From the NCBI RefSeq assembly GCF_029931775.1, contig NC_079316.1, positions 64,792,064 through 64,856,063 of the forward strand: 64,000 nt of DNA. The letters run 5' to 3'. This document shows positions 36,461 through 47,710 of the stretch, piece by piece. The first letter of the stretch is position 1. Each line of letters begins with the position of its first letter. This DNA is from Euleptes europaea (Eukaryota; Chordata; Lepidosauria; Squamata; Sphaerodactylidae). The translations under genes were made by a program, and so were the position numbers. The notes under the pieces were generated by a model, which worked only from the letters and a program-made list of their open reading frames with translations, searched no databases and was not told the DNA's origin.

Positions 36461-36850
36461 CCTGCTCCGGAAGCTTTAGCTGGTCTGGAATGCAGGAATC
36501 CCTTGAAGAGCCCATATTCGACCAGTGCTCTGCCAGCTGCACTGGCTCCAAATCGAATGCCGGATCAGGTTTAAGGTTCTGGTTTTGCCCTTTAAGGTCC
36601 AAAACGGTCTGCAGGACCGCATCTCCAGATAAACCCCTTAGAGGGCCCAAGAAGTATCCGGCTGTCCTCAACCAGGACCAGAGCCTTCTTGGCTCTGGCT
36701 CCGGCCTAATGGAACTCTCTGTCTAGTGAGACTTAGCTCACATCCGCAGGGCCTTCAAGACACCGGGCCTATGGCTGAGGGCAGCAACGGTCTCCATCAA
36801 AACTGGCCTTCCAGTTCCTGCTTTTGTAAAGACAATACTGACCTCAATAG
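36461..36850 (+). mobile_element. L2-clade LINE, C-terminal coding region
   Basis: The translation gives CQLHWLQIECRIRFKVLVLP, the usual HWLP...RFKVLVLTF block of L2 reverse transcriptases, then a decayed C-terminus (RLSSHPQGLQDTG). It directly abuts an L2 piece in the opposite orientation. Confidence 0.65.
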
Positions 36851-37737
36851 ATCAAGGGTCTGACTCAGTCTAAGGCAAATTCATGCATACCTTGTGCAGC
36901 TAGCTTTAGAAACCCCAGTGTGAATAGCTATCCCATGCCTTGATAATTTTTTTTTGGCTCTAAGAGCCAGCCTCATTTTCCAGCCGCCAGGGTTTTGCAT
37001 TTTAATGACCTTATTTTCTATTTCTCACACTTTTATTAAAGCAATGACAAAAGTACTGTAGTGTTTAAATAAATGGGGGGGGGGATTATGATTATCATCA
37101 CAACAAAAAGTTAACATCTAATCCTAACCTAACTTCTCCCTAATTTCTCATAACGTCCTTATTGCTTCAAACAGTTCTGTTTAAACAGAGGGACTGAATA
37201 GACTAGCCTATCTTGAAATCGGAATACTTTCCATAGTACGTTGAGGTGCTTTAAGTATTCTATTGATTTAAGTGGGGTGAATATAATAGATCTATCACCA
37301 CATTTCTAAGGAAATGATTCTTACTATAAATACTAACTCATTTAAAAGCGCTCATTTATTTCCTGCAGTCCACTCCTACCACAGGCATTCTGTCACTGAA
37401 TCTATGCATATGAATAGCAATGCTGCCACCTGCTGTTAAAATATGTAACTACCCAGAATGGGAAAATGAACTAATATTTAGATGTCCAAACTGTTAAATT
37501 TCATTGGACTTTCCTTTCCAGAAAGAGTTAGTTGATCATTTTGAGTATGTCAGCATTTAAACACTTTTATTAACTATAGTTAAAGTATAGAGATTTAGGT
37601 GTTTTAAATGTATTCTTTGCTAATGCTGTATAGTAACAAATTGTGTACAGGTGTGTCTGATGAGTATGTCAGCACAGCAACACAAAACCTGAATGTCAAA
37701 AAGGGATTGAAATTCCACCCAAATCTCTGTTAAAGGA

Positions 37738-37885
37738 CTTTTTTTTGCTGTCAAGTCACAGCTGACTTTCGGCAATCCCGTAGGGTTTTCAAAACAAGAG
37801 ACATTTGAAAGTGGTTTGGAATTGCCTGCCACCACATAATGACCCTGGTATTCCTTGGCGGTCTCCCATCCAAATACTAGCAAGG
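37738..37885 (-). mobile_element. 5S rRNA-derived SINE
   Basis: TTTTTTTGCTGTCAAGTCAC begins the complement of the tail, and GGCGGTCTCCCATCCAAATA is the complement of the 5S C-box region. The 5S head is cut short where a CORE SINE begins. Confidence 0.75.
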
Positions 37886-38010
37886 GTCAGGGCTGAGAGA
37901 ATGTGACTGGCCCAAGGTCACCCAGCAAGCTTCCATGGCATGAGTGGGGATTTGAACCTGGGTTTCCCTAGTCTGACACCTCAACCACTACACCATGCTG
38001 GTTCTCTGTT
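37886..38010 (-). mobile_element. CORE-type tRNA SINE, head half
   Basis: GGCTGAGAGAATGTGACTGG, then AAGGTCACCCAGCAAGCTTC and CAACCACTACACCATGCTGG give the complement of the CORE and the tRNA head. It follows the truncated 5S SINE without a gap. Confidence 0.7.
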
Positions 38011-38234
38011 AAAGAACTAAATTCTGTCTATTCTCAATTTAACTAGAGAGACATGCACACATGAACACACATTCATAGGAAGCATACTAGAATCTAGTGG
38101 GGTGGCCAAGTGTCACCATGGGCCCCCTAAAGCACATCACTCAGACTCAAACCTGACAATGCATGAAGTCAGATCACTTGCTGTTAGGATGAACAGGATA
38201 GCTGATTATTTCTTGGTGTGTTATACTTCTTTCC

Positions 38235-38380
38235 TATTCTATTCCTCATATTTATATCCTGCCCTTCTTCCAAGAAACTCAGAGTGGTATACATGTCCCA
38301 CCACCCTCATTTTATCCTCACAACAACAATGCAAGACAAATGAGGCTGAAAGATAGTGACTGGCCCAAGGTCACACTTCA
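38235..38380 (-). mobile_element. CORE-type SINE, tail half
   Basis: TTATATCCTGCCCTTCTTCC, then TTTATCCTCACAACAACAAT and GAAAGATAGTGACTGGCCCA match the tail-side complement of the SINE whose head half lies at 37886-38010. Its last 36 bp reappear at 38764-38799. Confidence 0.6.
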
Positions 38381-38763
38381 ATCAAAAGTCTACACACTGC
38401 TCAAACTTGCCTAGTTGCCCTTTTTATTACAGCCCCCATCACATGTTAGTTTTTTGTGCATGCAGGTCCCATGATTCCCAGCACAGCTGCTTCGGGTGAT
38501 CAAGGGGACTTTTTCTTCCTTTTCAACAGCAGAAATGCTTGTTGGATCCAATCTATTATTTAAGCACAGTAGCCTTGTACAGATGACCCATCTGCGTGTT
38601 GACTCACCACAGAGGTCAGGAGAGCGTGCACGAGCATGTCCACATGATCACAGGGCCATCCACACATTGAGAATGTGTGGAGTAAGTGTCTGTGCATATC
38701 CTCCCTCCCCATGAGCCAGAACTTTTGGAAAGCAGAGTCATGGGAAGCGTAGACACAGACAAT

Positions 38764-38799
38764 GCTGAAAGATAATGACTGGCCCAAGGTTACACTTCA
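38764..38799. repeat. 36-bp near-direct repeat of 38345-38380
   Basis: GCTGAAAGATAATGACTGGC and the following 16 bp repeat 38345-38380 with two differences. The intervening sequence of about 383 bp is not recognised. Confidence 0.7.
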
Positions 38800-39174
38800 C
38801 CGGTTCCTCTCCTTCAATAATGAGCTGCAAACCCACATACCAACAGCGCCTTGTGAAGGACAACCACACTCCCCCAGAATTTGTCCCTCTAGCGCTACTC
38901 TCTCAGCAACCCTGGTAACTTGTAAAAAAAAAGTATTCTAAAACAGCTGTGGTGCCAAAAATGCAACCCCCCCTAAACAAATAAGTAGAGTAGGGTTGCA
39001 AATTTTAACCAATCAATAGATTACATCAGTTACAACTGACAGAGCTATAAGACTAAAAAATGTTGTCACTGTATTACAGCAGAAAAATGAAAACAATAAA
39101 AAACCCTGTCTTTAGGAAGCAGTAACACTTGCTTTTATTTATACCAAGATTTTTGAATAGTATGATTTTTGTTT

Positions 39175-39300
39175 TAAAGGTAAAGGTCCCCTGTGCAAGC
39201 ACCGGGTCATTCCTGATGATGTCACATCCTGATGTTTTCTAGGAAGACTTTACGGCGTGGTTTGCCAGTGCCTTCCCGAGTTTTGTTTACATGCACATTA
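39175..39300 (-). mobile_element. Sauria SINE, 3' part
   Basis: GGTAAAGGTCCCCTGTGCAA, then GCACCGGGTCATTCCTGATG is the complement of the Sauria SINE tail. The copy is 5' truncated, stopping around TTTGTTTAC, and has an internal loss at the CACCCCATGG segment. Confidence 0.8.
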
Positions 39301-39929
39301 ATAACTTTATTAAAGTTACTAAAATAGATTATTCTTAGTCGATCATCACTCAACAGCCTAAAAAGTCTTTTCTTAGAGATTTAGTTCTGTCCAGGTAGAC
39401 CAGTAAAGTTCTGCTTACATGAAGCATATGAAAGGCACATTCTTTATCATCCTGGGGATGTGGAAAAAACACTAATAGGGTAATGTCTTGATTGACATGG
39501 AAGTGGAGACCATCTTAGGCAGAAATGGATCAGAAGGGCATAGCACCACTCTGGACACCAAAAGCTTAAGGAAAGGGGAAGGTTATGCAGAGGGACTAAA
39601 GCTCACTGACCGTATGGGCAGATATTACTGCTATGAACAATACAGCTCTTATGTTAAGGAGCAGGAAAAGGCCAGGTAGCTAGTGGCTCAAAAGGCTTCC
39701 CTGTTACTTTAGCCAATACTATGGAGAGACTCCACTGTGCAACAGAACAACAGACAGGAGGAAACTGATTAAGTAAACTCCATAGGAAATACTTAGACTT
39801 TTTCTGGGTGAAAACTGACCTTCCCTTCATTTGGATATGCGAGGAGGCTAAGGCTGTGAAATGTACCCTGATGGAGGAGGATGAAAGTCTTCTGTGCGGA
39901 AGATAATCAATGCTTTGATTGTGGGATCC

Positions 39930-40060
39930 TACATGGTGGGGGGAGGGTTGGGGTCACTGGGGATGTGGGGGGGAGGTAGTTGTTAGTTTCCTGCATTGGG
40001 CAGGGGGTTGGACTAGATGACCCTGGTGGCCCCTTCCAACTCTATGATTCTATAATGATA
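39930..40060 (+). mobile_element. CR1 LINE 3' terminus
   Basis: GGGGGTTGGACTAGATGACC, then TGGCCCCTTCCAACTCTATG and ATTCTATAATGA is the forward 3' end of the CR1 subfamily whose reverse copy lies at 18671-18806. The terminal repeat is typical of CR1. Confidence 0.8.
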
Positions 40061-40732
40061 TCTCCCGGGGGACAATAAATAGGTTAATACCCTTTTGTTC
40101 AGACCCGATGGACACCATAGAAGCTAACATAACCTCAGATAGCAATGTTTATGAAAGAATTATAAAACAGTTAACCTACAAAATATATACTCTAAGTAAG
40201 GAATACAATAGTATTCACTGATGAAGTAATCCAATGAGACAAGTGCAACCTGGGAATTTGTTTTCTGAACTTTACCTGAAGAATGAACTACCTGATGACT
40301 CCAGTGAACAAGATTTCAATTTAAAGAGAAATTTCAAACCATTATAGAAAATATTCCTGGTTGTACCTATTGGATATAGTACTTTATTATGTAAGAAACT
40401 ATAATACTTTGATCCTTTTGAACTTTACCTAATGAATTAACTAGCTGATATTTCAACTTGTAGAGAACTCTCAAAAACAGTTAAAGGAAACATTTCTTGT
40501 TGAACTTATGTGTTATTGGACTTTACTCTGTATTTTACATCTTTTTGAGTAACTATCAAAAATGTTGTATAATTGACTTAAAGAAATACTATGTATATAC
40601 ATTTACAACCTGTTGTGGACATTCGAAATGGTTAAACTGTGACAATCAATAGTAAATTTTTGAAGCTAATTTTTGAATAATGTATTCTAGTAAAAATCGG
40701 ATATATATTAGAAACCTATAGACTATTATGAA

Positions 40733-41000
40733 TCAACTGCTATTTATGATTATATACACATACATTATAGGTACTACTACTCTATTTTTATATCTTATGT
40801 GTTCAAATACTGACAGAGTTCTAAGGTCTTCAATCCACTGATTTACTGGAGGTGGGCTTTTATCTTTCCAGTGTTGTAATATGAGTCTTTTAGCTGTAGT
40901 AAGGGCATGGAGGGTCCATTTTCGTTGACCATCGGTTAGCCTCCAAGAGACAGACAAATAGTTTAAAAGTATATATGCACCCTCAAAAATCAATTAATAT
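40733..41000 (-). mobile_element. L1-type LINE, ORF2 C-terminal fragment
   Basis: The - strand encodes LHALTTAKRLILQHWKDKSP, then PPVNQWIEDLRTLSVFEHI, the C-terminal pattern of L1 ORF2 proteins (AAKRLI, HWK, PP, W). The frame is open for 86 codons. AT-rich sequence below it may be 3' UTR but is not recognisable. Confidence 0.6.
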
Positions 41001-41235
41001 TTTAATACAAAATCGATATGAGTAAGGAGTGCAAGGTAGAAGATTTCTTAGCATTTAGAATCACCTGCTTCACTAGATCTGAAAAACTTTGGTTCAAATC
41101 TGAAAGCACCACATGGGTCAAATGAAGGTTTCAAATGTTTGGGTGCAGGAACTGACTCTGAAAAAGAAGATTGTCCTCTGAATGAAAAATGTGGTAGCAA
41201 CCTTGAAACATCGCTAGTAGGGTGGGAAACCAAGC

Positions 41236-43570
41236 TTGCCTCAGGCAGAAGGGAGCTGTCAGAATGGCTTTACTGCATTCTGCTCTCAGTTGCACCAACC
41301 CACTGAATCAGTGGGAAGAGAGGGAAAGCGTAATATAGGACCTGTGCCCATCAGTGTTGAAAAGTGTCCCCTAGAGATGATGGGTCCCAGGCTGCCTGGG
41401 AGCAAAAGTACCTGCACTTTGTGTTTGTGGCAAACAGGTCAATGACAGGAGTCCCCCACCATTGTAAGACTGGAAGAAGGTAATCCGCATGCAACTCCTA
41501 TTTTTGAGGAGCAGCTGAGGAATTCTGAAAAGTGGTTGCTGGAACCTGTTATATGAACAGCCTGTATAAAAGTCTGGTTGGAAAGGCACTAATTCCATAT
41601 TTGGATAACTAGGTGGCATAAAGCCACAGAGTCTGTTCCCCTTTGTTTGTCCAGGTAACACATTGACATTGTCAGTAGACACCTAAATGGCCTTCCCTGT
41701 CACATGAGAGTGAAGGGCAAGCAACACACTGTAGACTGCTTTAAGCCCAAGAACATTTATGTGGAGTAAGCTCTCAGTGGGACCAGGTATCGCAGATTGA
41801 GGTAGCTCCAACATAATCCCCCCCAACTTAGAAGGAAGGCATTGGTGGCTAGGGTAACCTCTGGAAAGGAGGACTGAAAAGCACCCCTATCAGGGGACTG
41901 TTCTGCAGTGTCGGTCAACAAAGTATGTTTCCAAAGGAGTTTGACCTTTGGAAGGTTAAACCTTTTGGACTGGAAATGGCAGAAGGCACTGAACACCTTT
42001 AGGAGCCAAAACTGTAGCATTTGCATCTTTGCAAAGGGGACTACAGCCTTGGTAGAAGCGAGGAGGTCCTGCAGTCTCTGAATGGAAATGGCCTGCTGGA
42101 GAGTCTGTCATTGGAATGGAAGAATCCCCAGGCAAATTGCCAAGATTCTTTCTTGGGGTAGGAAAGCCTTGCTAAGGAGGAATCCAAGACAGTGTTTATG
42201 AAAGTCACCTTCTGCATGGGCTCTTGATTGGAGTTGTCAAAATTTACCTGTAAAGCAGTGTTTTTAGGATGTTTAAGTGAATGTCTGCCTGTAGTTTGTC
42301 TTTGTGTCGGCCACAACTAACCAGTTGTTGCGATATGGGTAAATCTCATACACCGGTCTGCGTAAATAAACTACAACAACAGCTACAACCTTGGGGGTTG
42401 TTGCTAATCTGAAAGGGAGGATTGTGTACTGTAAGTATAGTGCACCACATTGGAAATGGAGATATTTTTGAAAACAGTCTGATCTTGATTTGAAACTAGT
42501 CATCGAGCAGGTCTACATTCACAAACCACATGCCTGGGCATAGCAGATGGAGAACATCAGAAATAGACACTATTCTGAATTTATTTATTAGCGGAAACTT
42601 GTTTAGGTTTCTCAATTCAGAGACAGTGAATGGGCAGCTAAGAAGAGGCTGGAACCAATGTTGTGGGCTCGAGTTCAAGGAGCTCGACCTCCGACACAGA
42701 ACACACAGACACGGGAGCATTGCCCAAAGGTGAAGGCATCCTCGGAACTAGTATGGCTTCCTTTACAGCAGTGATTCCCAAACTTTTTGGGCCACCGCCC
42801 CCTTGGTTCCACAAACTTAACCTCAGCGCCCCCTATCCTATAAAAAACATTATTCAAAATAGGGGTTTGCATGAGTCACTAAAGAAGATAATAACAATAA
42901 AATTTCAAAGCAGTAACAGTTAATTGCATATCTTTTCAAAAGCAAATCAAAACTTTACAGTTGAAATTTATTCAACAAAATTGATGAACTTGATCCAGTG
43001 GTACCAGCTTTTCAAAGTCTGGAAAAAAATTCTGATAGTTTCCACCAAATTTTCCAGCATGGTGCCACAGCTTGTAAACTATTGTAAACTAGTGAACAGC
43101 ACAGTTAGGGGCCAACTGCTAGCGCCCCCCTTGCTGTCCCCTTGCCTTTTAGTGCCCACCTAGGTAATCCCTCCCCCACTCCCCAGGGGGTGGTACTGCC
43201 CACTTTGGGAACCACTGCTTTACAGGATCAATCTGGAGTCATGTCCTGGGACTCAGAAGGAGTAGGAATCAACAATGACTTGGTCAGGTTTCATGTGCCT
43301 AGCTTATCATGAAGTTTGTGCTTATGGTAAGCTTTCTTTGGAGGCAGCTCTGAAGCAGTGCAAATAGTCAGAGCTGAATGCAAGGTCTCAGCTAGAACTG
43401 AAGATGCACATGATGATGCCAAACAGGTTTCATAATGAAAAAGATGGGAAAACAGCATAGAAGAGGGAGTGCCCTTTGCTTCTTTAGAGCTTCTAAAACC
43501 TACCTGCAGTTGGCCAGTGCACTTTCAGAACCCATGTGGGACCGCACAGGTACCATGACTATGAACTGGT
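41236..43570 (-). mobile_element. DIRS-type retrotransposon fossil, family A
   Basis: Reading down the - strand: a left terminal repeat near 43440-43565 matches, in complement, the start of the 12930-17750 copy (CCCATGTGGGAC region). A gag-like region, reverse transcriptase (about 42270-42700) and RNase H-like part (about 41750-42030) follow. The 3' third, with the recombinase and right end, is missing, and the lower limit is uncertain. It is broken, with many breaks, and carries a hAT element at 42769-43217. It is old, judging by decay. Confidence 0.7.
42769..43217. mobile_element. hAT-type non-autonomous DNA transposon
   Basis: The terminal inverted repeats are CAGTGATTCCCAAACTTTTT at the left and CACTTTGGGAACCACTG at the right, the classic hAT end. 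CTTTACAG is present immediately on both sides (42761-42768 and 43218-43225), an exact 8-bp target duplication as hAT transposases make. The interior of about 410 bp is AT-rich and has no transposase frame. It sits inside the DIRS fossil, so it came later. Confidence 0.9.
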
Positions 43571-43865
43571 ATGATTCAATATGCAAAAGGGGAGATGTGA
43601 ATTTACTCAAAAGACCAATTTTAGATTATCTGAAAGCATGATTTCAAGTTCTGGGTATTTGGGTACCATGAAATACAATGACTGCCACCACAAAAAGAAC
43701 TGTGGGACACTGAAATTTGGCTTTGGGTTAAAATATACCCCACAATCCAAATTGTGTAAGGTTTCTTTTTTAAAAAAATGAAATACAGTGAGGAGATTAA
43801 ATGGTAGAGAAAGAAAACATGGGTCCAGCAAATAACAGTAACGCAAAACAGTACATGCAATTTAC

Positions 43866-43968
43866 CATCTTGATGGAAGTTCTTTGTTTTTCTTCCCAGA
43901 CATTGCTGCTCAGTTCAATTGTGCAATGAACTGTTGTTTCCCGCTCATAAGATCCAAAAATAAGCAAT
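43866..43968 (-). CDS. PDZD8: PDZD8 coding exon 3 (between SMP/C2-like and PDZ)
   Basis: Encodes LLIFGSYERETTVHCTIELS, then SNVWEEKQRTSIKM, matching the PDZD8 segment after ECSR that forms part of the domain next to the SMP module. The exon has 103 bp, with acceptor AG at 43970-43969 and donor GT at 43865-43864. Its first base, A, completes the AG|A Arg codon from the previous exon, and it ends phase 0 after Met, so the splice to AELIKGN keeps frame. Family knowledge places this stretch in a C2-like domain involved in membrane contact; no catalytic residues are expected. Fully open. Confidence 0.95.
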
Positions 43969-44103
43969 CTGAAATACAGAAACATTCCTTGCATTAACAT
44001 AGGCATATTTTTAATTGGATGCACAATTTAATGTAGTGAGGGGTTTGTGTGTGTCGGTGAAGCTGAGAGCAATACCATTAGGAGTCTAGACTCTGAAAAG
44101 TGG

Positions 44104-44400
44104 TGGAAGGAAGATGAAGAGTTGGGTTTTATACCCTGATTTTCTCTACCGAAAGGAGTCTCAAATCAGTTTACAATCATCTTCCCCTCCTCTCCCCACA
44201 ACAGACACCTTGTGAGGTAGGTAGGGCTGAGAGATTTTAGAAAGAACTGTGACTAGCCCAAGGTCACCCAGCAGGCATCATGCGTAGGAGTGGGGAAACC
44301 AACCCGGTTCACCAGATTTTAGTCCGCCGCTCATGTAGAGGAGTGGGGAATCAAATCTCCAGATTAGAGACCACTGCTCCTAATCACTATACCATGCTGG
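44104..44400 (-). mobile_element. CORE-type tRNA SINE, near full length
   Basis: GAAGATGAAGAGTTGGGTTT opens the complement of the tail. The CORE complement is GACTAGCCCAAGGTCACCCA, and the tRNA head complement ends ATCACTATACCATGCTGG. The head segment is duplicated, as in the 26080 copy. Confidence 0.75.
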
Positions 44401-44560
44401 AACATGAACAATTTGAGATATGCAGAGGACATCGAATTACTGGCAGAAAATCGTGAAGACTTGAAATGACTATTGATAAAAGCATAAAGTGCCAAAGCAG
44501 GATTACAGCTGAACATCAAGAAACAAAAGTAATGACTACTGAAGAATTATATAAATTCCC
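44400..44560 (+). mobile_element. RTE-BovB LINE, reverse-transcriptase fragment
   Basis: The translation NNLRYAEDIELLAENREDLK covers the catalytic region of BovB (the usual YADD is YAED here), followed by LLIKA and AKAGLQLNIKKQK with interruptions. A dead fragment of about 160 bp. Confidence 0.75.
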
Positions 44561-44564
44561 TGAC

Positions 44565-44780
44565 CTGGGTGGCCCAGGCTAGCCTGATCTCGTCAGATCT
44601 CAGAAGCTAAGCAGGGTCAGCCCTGGTTAGTATTTGGATGGGAGACCACCAAGGAATATCAGGGTTGCTGTGCAGAGGAAGGCACTGGCAAACCACCTCT
44701 TTTAGTCTCTTGCCATGAAAACCCCAAAAAGGGGTCACCATAAGTCGGCTGCGACTTAACGGCACTTCACACACACATAT
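44565..44780 (+). mobile_element. 5S rRNA-derived SINE, best-preserved copy
   Basis: GCCCAGGCTAGCCTGATCTC, then GTCAGATCTCAGAAGCTAAG and TTAGTATTTGGATGGGAGAC keep the 5S A box, intermediate element and C box almost unchanged. The tail has ATAAGTCGGCTGCGACTTAA and ends in a short ACACAC repeat. This could be among the youngest copies in the window. Confidence 0.9.
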
Positions 44781-45317
44781 AAATTCCACCGATTCCAATG
44801 AAATGGCAAACTATGGTGTGATGCAAACCAGGAAGGAAGGTAAGAAGCCATAGCAATTGAAAGAAGGAGGAGAGAAAGCATGCAAGCCCAAAGTTCATTT
44901 GATAGCTCTGCATTACTTCTGAATCAAATGTACCTCCTTTTATTCTGATTATCAAAGTTTGAGGGAAGGCTTGCCATCCTCAGCTAAGAAAATTCTACTG
45001 GCTTATATCCAACTAAATTCTACTTAAGGTTACTTAAGTTTTCTTTAAAAGGGGGCAGAGATTTCTACTGTTTCTCTCCCTACCTCATACTCCCTCTATG
45101 CTATTCATGAGGGTCACCTGACATCAAGGTACAATTTTTCAAGGGGCTCAGCAGTCTACAGGAAGAGGTTTAGTGGAAATTAGTGGAAATTGCCATCTCC
45201 ACCAAAGCGCCCTTATGTTTTCTCAAGCATGTGGCTGGATAAGGCCCACAAAATATTTATTTAAATCATTTATAAATAAATAAACACATAAATACATAAA
45301 TAAATATTGGATTTAGG

Positions 45318-45625
45318 AGCCCTGTGGTGCAGAGTGGTAAGCTGCAGTACTGCAGTCCAAGCTCTGCTGATGACCTGAGTTCGATCCCGACGGAAGTCAG
45401 TTTCAGGTAGCTGGCTCATGGTTGACTCATCCTTCCATCCTTCCGAGGTCGGTAAAATGAGTACCCAGCTTGCTGGGGGGAAAGGGAAGATGACTGGGGA
45501 AGGCACTGGCAAAGCACGCCATAAACGAAGTCTGCCTAGTAAACGTCGGGATGTGACGTCACCCCATGGGTCAGGAATGACCCGGTGCTTGCACAAGGGA
45601 CCTTTACCTTACCTTTATCCCTGAT
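45318..45625 (+). mobile_element. Sauria SINE, full length
   Basis: GAGCCCTGTGGTGCAGAGTG (A box), GAGTTCGATCCCGACGGAAG (B box), CCATCCTTCCGAGGTCGG, and the tail GTCGGGATGTGACGTCACCC then GGGACCTTTACCTTACCTTT. The terminal ACCTT repeat is the normal Sauria end. Confidence 0.9.
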
Positions 45626-46870
45626 AGGGAAACAAACACCCCTGAAAATAGTGAACTTCCATCTAAATGCATTTAGGTTTTGAATAAATATCATAGGTTG
45701 CAATGTTTTAGTGCTCCATGTGTACCTAAAACCAGGGATTCTTCATAACCTACAATAATATGCAAGGGGCACTCTGAAAACTCTGGCAATGGCTGGTTCT
45801 GTCATCCAGACTATGTTTTCATCTGTAGAAGTACTGAATCTCGCTGAAGAAAGCTTTTTGACTTCCAGTGGGATCATTAAAGAGAAAGAAATTATCAGTC
45901 TTTGAGGTAGCATTTCAGAATTACTATATTTTAACCACAGTTGAGGTTTAATCAATATACAGAATGTTATACTGGGGCAAGCTTCAAACATATATAGTTC
46001 TTGAACATCTTTGGCTGTGCTGCTTTTAAATATCCTGGAATTATAGTCTGTGCATACCAGCCTTGGTATTCTGAACAGTTAAGTTTGAATGACTAAATGG
46101 GGGAAATATGAGGTATTTCAAAACTGAGAGGCAAGATAATATTAATTTTACATGCCCTGATGCTTAATCCCAACTAAATGGAAATGTAACTGGTGATCAG
46201 AAGGTCTGACCTAGAATTTAAGGTGTCACTTGTTTTGCATCAAGTTGCATTCCTCTTGAAGGAACAGGCTTGTAGTTTGGGAGTGCTCTTGGACCCAGCC
46301 CTTCTTGCTGGATAAGATCTCCCTGAATATACATCAATACTAAAATGTCTAAGGTGTAGGCATCGCAGCCAATAAGTGATCCGATACTTGTTCTTTTGAG
46401 CTCATGATTACAAAGGAGGATTCCTCAGCCATGGCTACATTGATGACATATTTTAAATTTGAACCGTATTGCATCAGACTTCTTGACCATTATAAATTAT
46501 CATGATTTAGTTGCCAAAGTGGTTTAATATCTAAAATTAGCAATGTTATTTTTGTGTTTTGTGAACTTCCTTTCTAATTCCAAACTATTTAAAACAGCAG
46601 TAAAATAAAGAGTTTGTTCTTGTTTTCCACTGAAATTTGACAGGATATTGAAGCAGACTGAAGCAGAAATACAGATTGCAAAAGTCCCTCCACTCACAAA
46701 GAGAGAGTACAAAGGAAAAATATTTAACAAGAACCAGTGTTTCTTGCATGCAATATTTAGCAAAATGTTTAGTTTAAGACAACAGCCCCAGTTCTCAATT
46801 ATTTTCAATCCAGTTAAACCTGAGTACCTCAAGTTAGGACACTCAAACGAAACTAGAAGTGCAGACATAC

Positions 46871-46993
46871 CTTGAACATTCTATTAAGGAAACTTTCAGT
46901 CGGCCTTCCGTCAATGAGAAATTTTGTATATTGAGATTACGGTCTCTATATTCTTCTGGTGGCACAACTTGAAATGGAAAGAATGGCTTGAAT
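46871..46993 (-). CDS. PDZD8: PDZD8 coding exon 2 (end of SMP region)
   Basis: Encodes FKPFFPFQVVPPEEYRDRNL, then NIQNFSLTEGRLKVSLIECS, ending with AG of a split Arg codon. FKPFFP and LTEGRLKV with LLIFGSYERE in the next exon are hallmark PDZD8 sequence just after the SMP lipid-transfer domain. The exon has 123 bp, with acceptor AG at 46995-46994 and donor GT at 46870-46869. It starts with the third base of a split codon, so it needs an upstream exon ending in phase 2, as in the known large first exon. The part between PF and LTEG differs more from human, as I recall it, than the flanks do. Confidence 0.94.
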
Positions 46994-47710
46994 CTAGTCA
47001 AAAGAAGTACAAATCACTTTGTCAGAACTGTATTTCTGTTAGTATTCAATATGCAGTTGCAGCTGAGAGGCAACAATTATAAACTCAAGTAAAGGCATGG
47101 AATAATTCACAATGTAGAGACCCTGGTGTGGCTTTAGAGGAGCAGTTCCTCGTGCCTTCCTCGTCCAAGGAAAAAGAGAATACAGGGAGAAAACCACGGA
47201 AGAATAAAGACCAGGAAACACTCCCCTTGACATCCATCCACTGTTTTTAGTATACCATATTGATCCAAATGGAAGGCAACCCTGAATGCAAGATGATTCC
47301 CTAAAAAAAATTATACACAAAAGTGTCTTTAATTACTGAACATCACTATAATCTGTTTGTGAATTTAAGACAGTCCCTTCTTTTTCTTGACACTGCATGC
47401 AGGGGGGAAAACTCAGCGTTCCTTGATGCTTTATTGATTCATTATCTCTAAAGACCTTGGTACACCTGGGTGAAGTTCACATTTACCCACATGACAAAAG
47501 GGAACCTGGATATATTCTGACATAGTATGCAGGCTTCACAATGGGTGGAAATTCTAAGAGGCAGGGAAAAAATGAAACCTTGAAAACTATTATAAGATCT
47601 TCCCAAAAGCATGATGAAGAGGACATCAATCATGAAAACAAACACAATGGCTGCAATTTTGAAGACTATAGAACTTCTGCATGCTACATTGGGTCATTAC
47701 AGAACACATA

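Larger units (their letters stand above)
20509..43865 (-). other. PDZD8: PDZD8 intron 3
   Basis: A 23.4-kb intron crowded with transposon remains, listed separately. Stretches in which I recognise nothing are 20511-21148, 21300-22179, 23096-24409, 26366-27065, 29011-30454, 31186-32304, 32936-33519, 34801-36039, 36851-37737, 38800-39174, 39301-39929 and 40061-40732. Confidence 0.85.
43969..46870 (-). other. PDZD8: PDZD8 intron 2
   Basis: A 2.9-kb intron with a CORE SINE, a BovB fragment, a 5S SINE and a Sauria SINE in its first 1.7 kb. I recognise nothing in 44781-45317 or 45626-46870. Confidence 0.85.

Noticed and set aside
44565-44780. 5S rRNA gene
   Set aside because: 5S similarity covers the head only, with a SINE body and tail attached, and the sequence differs from functional 5S.
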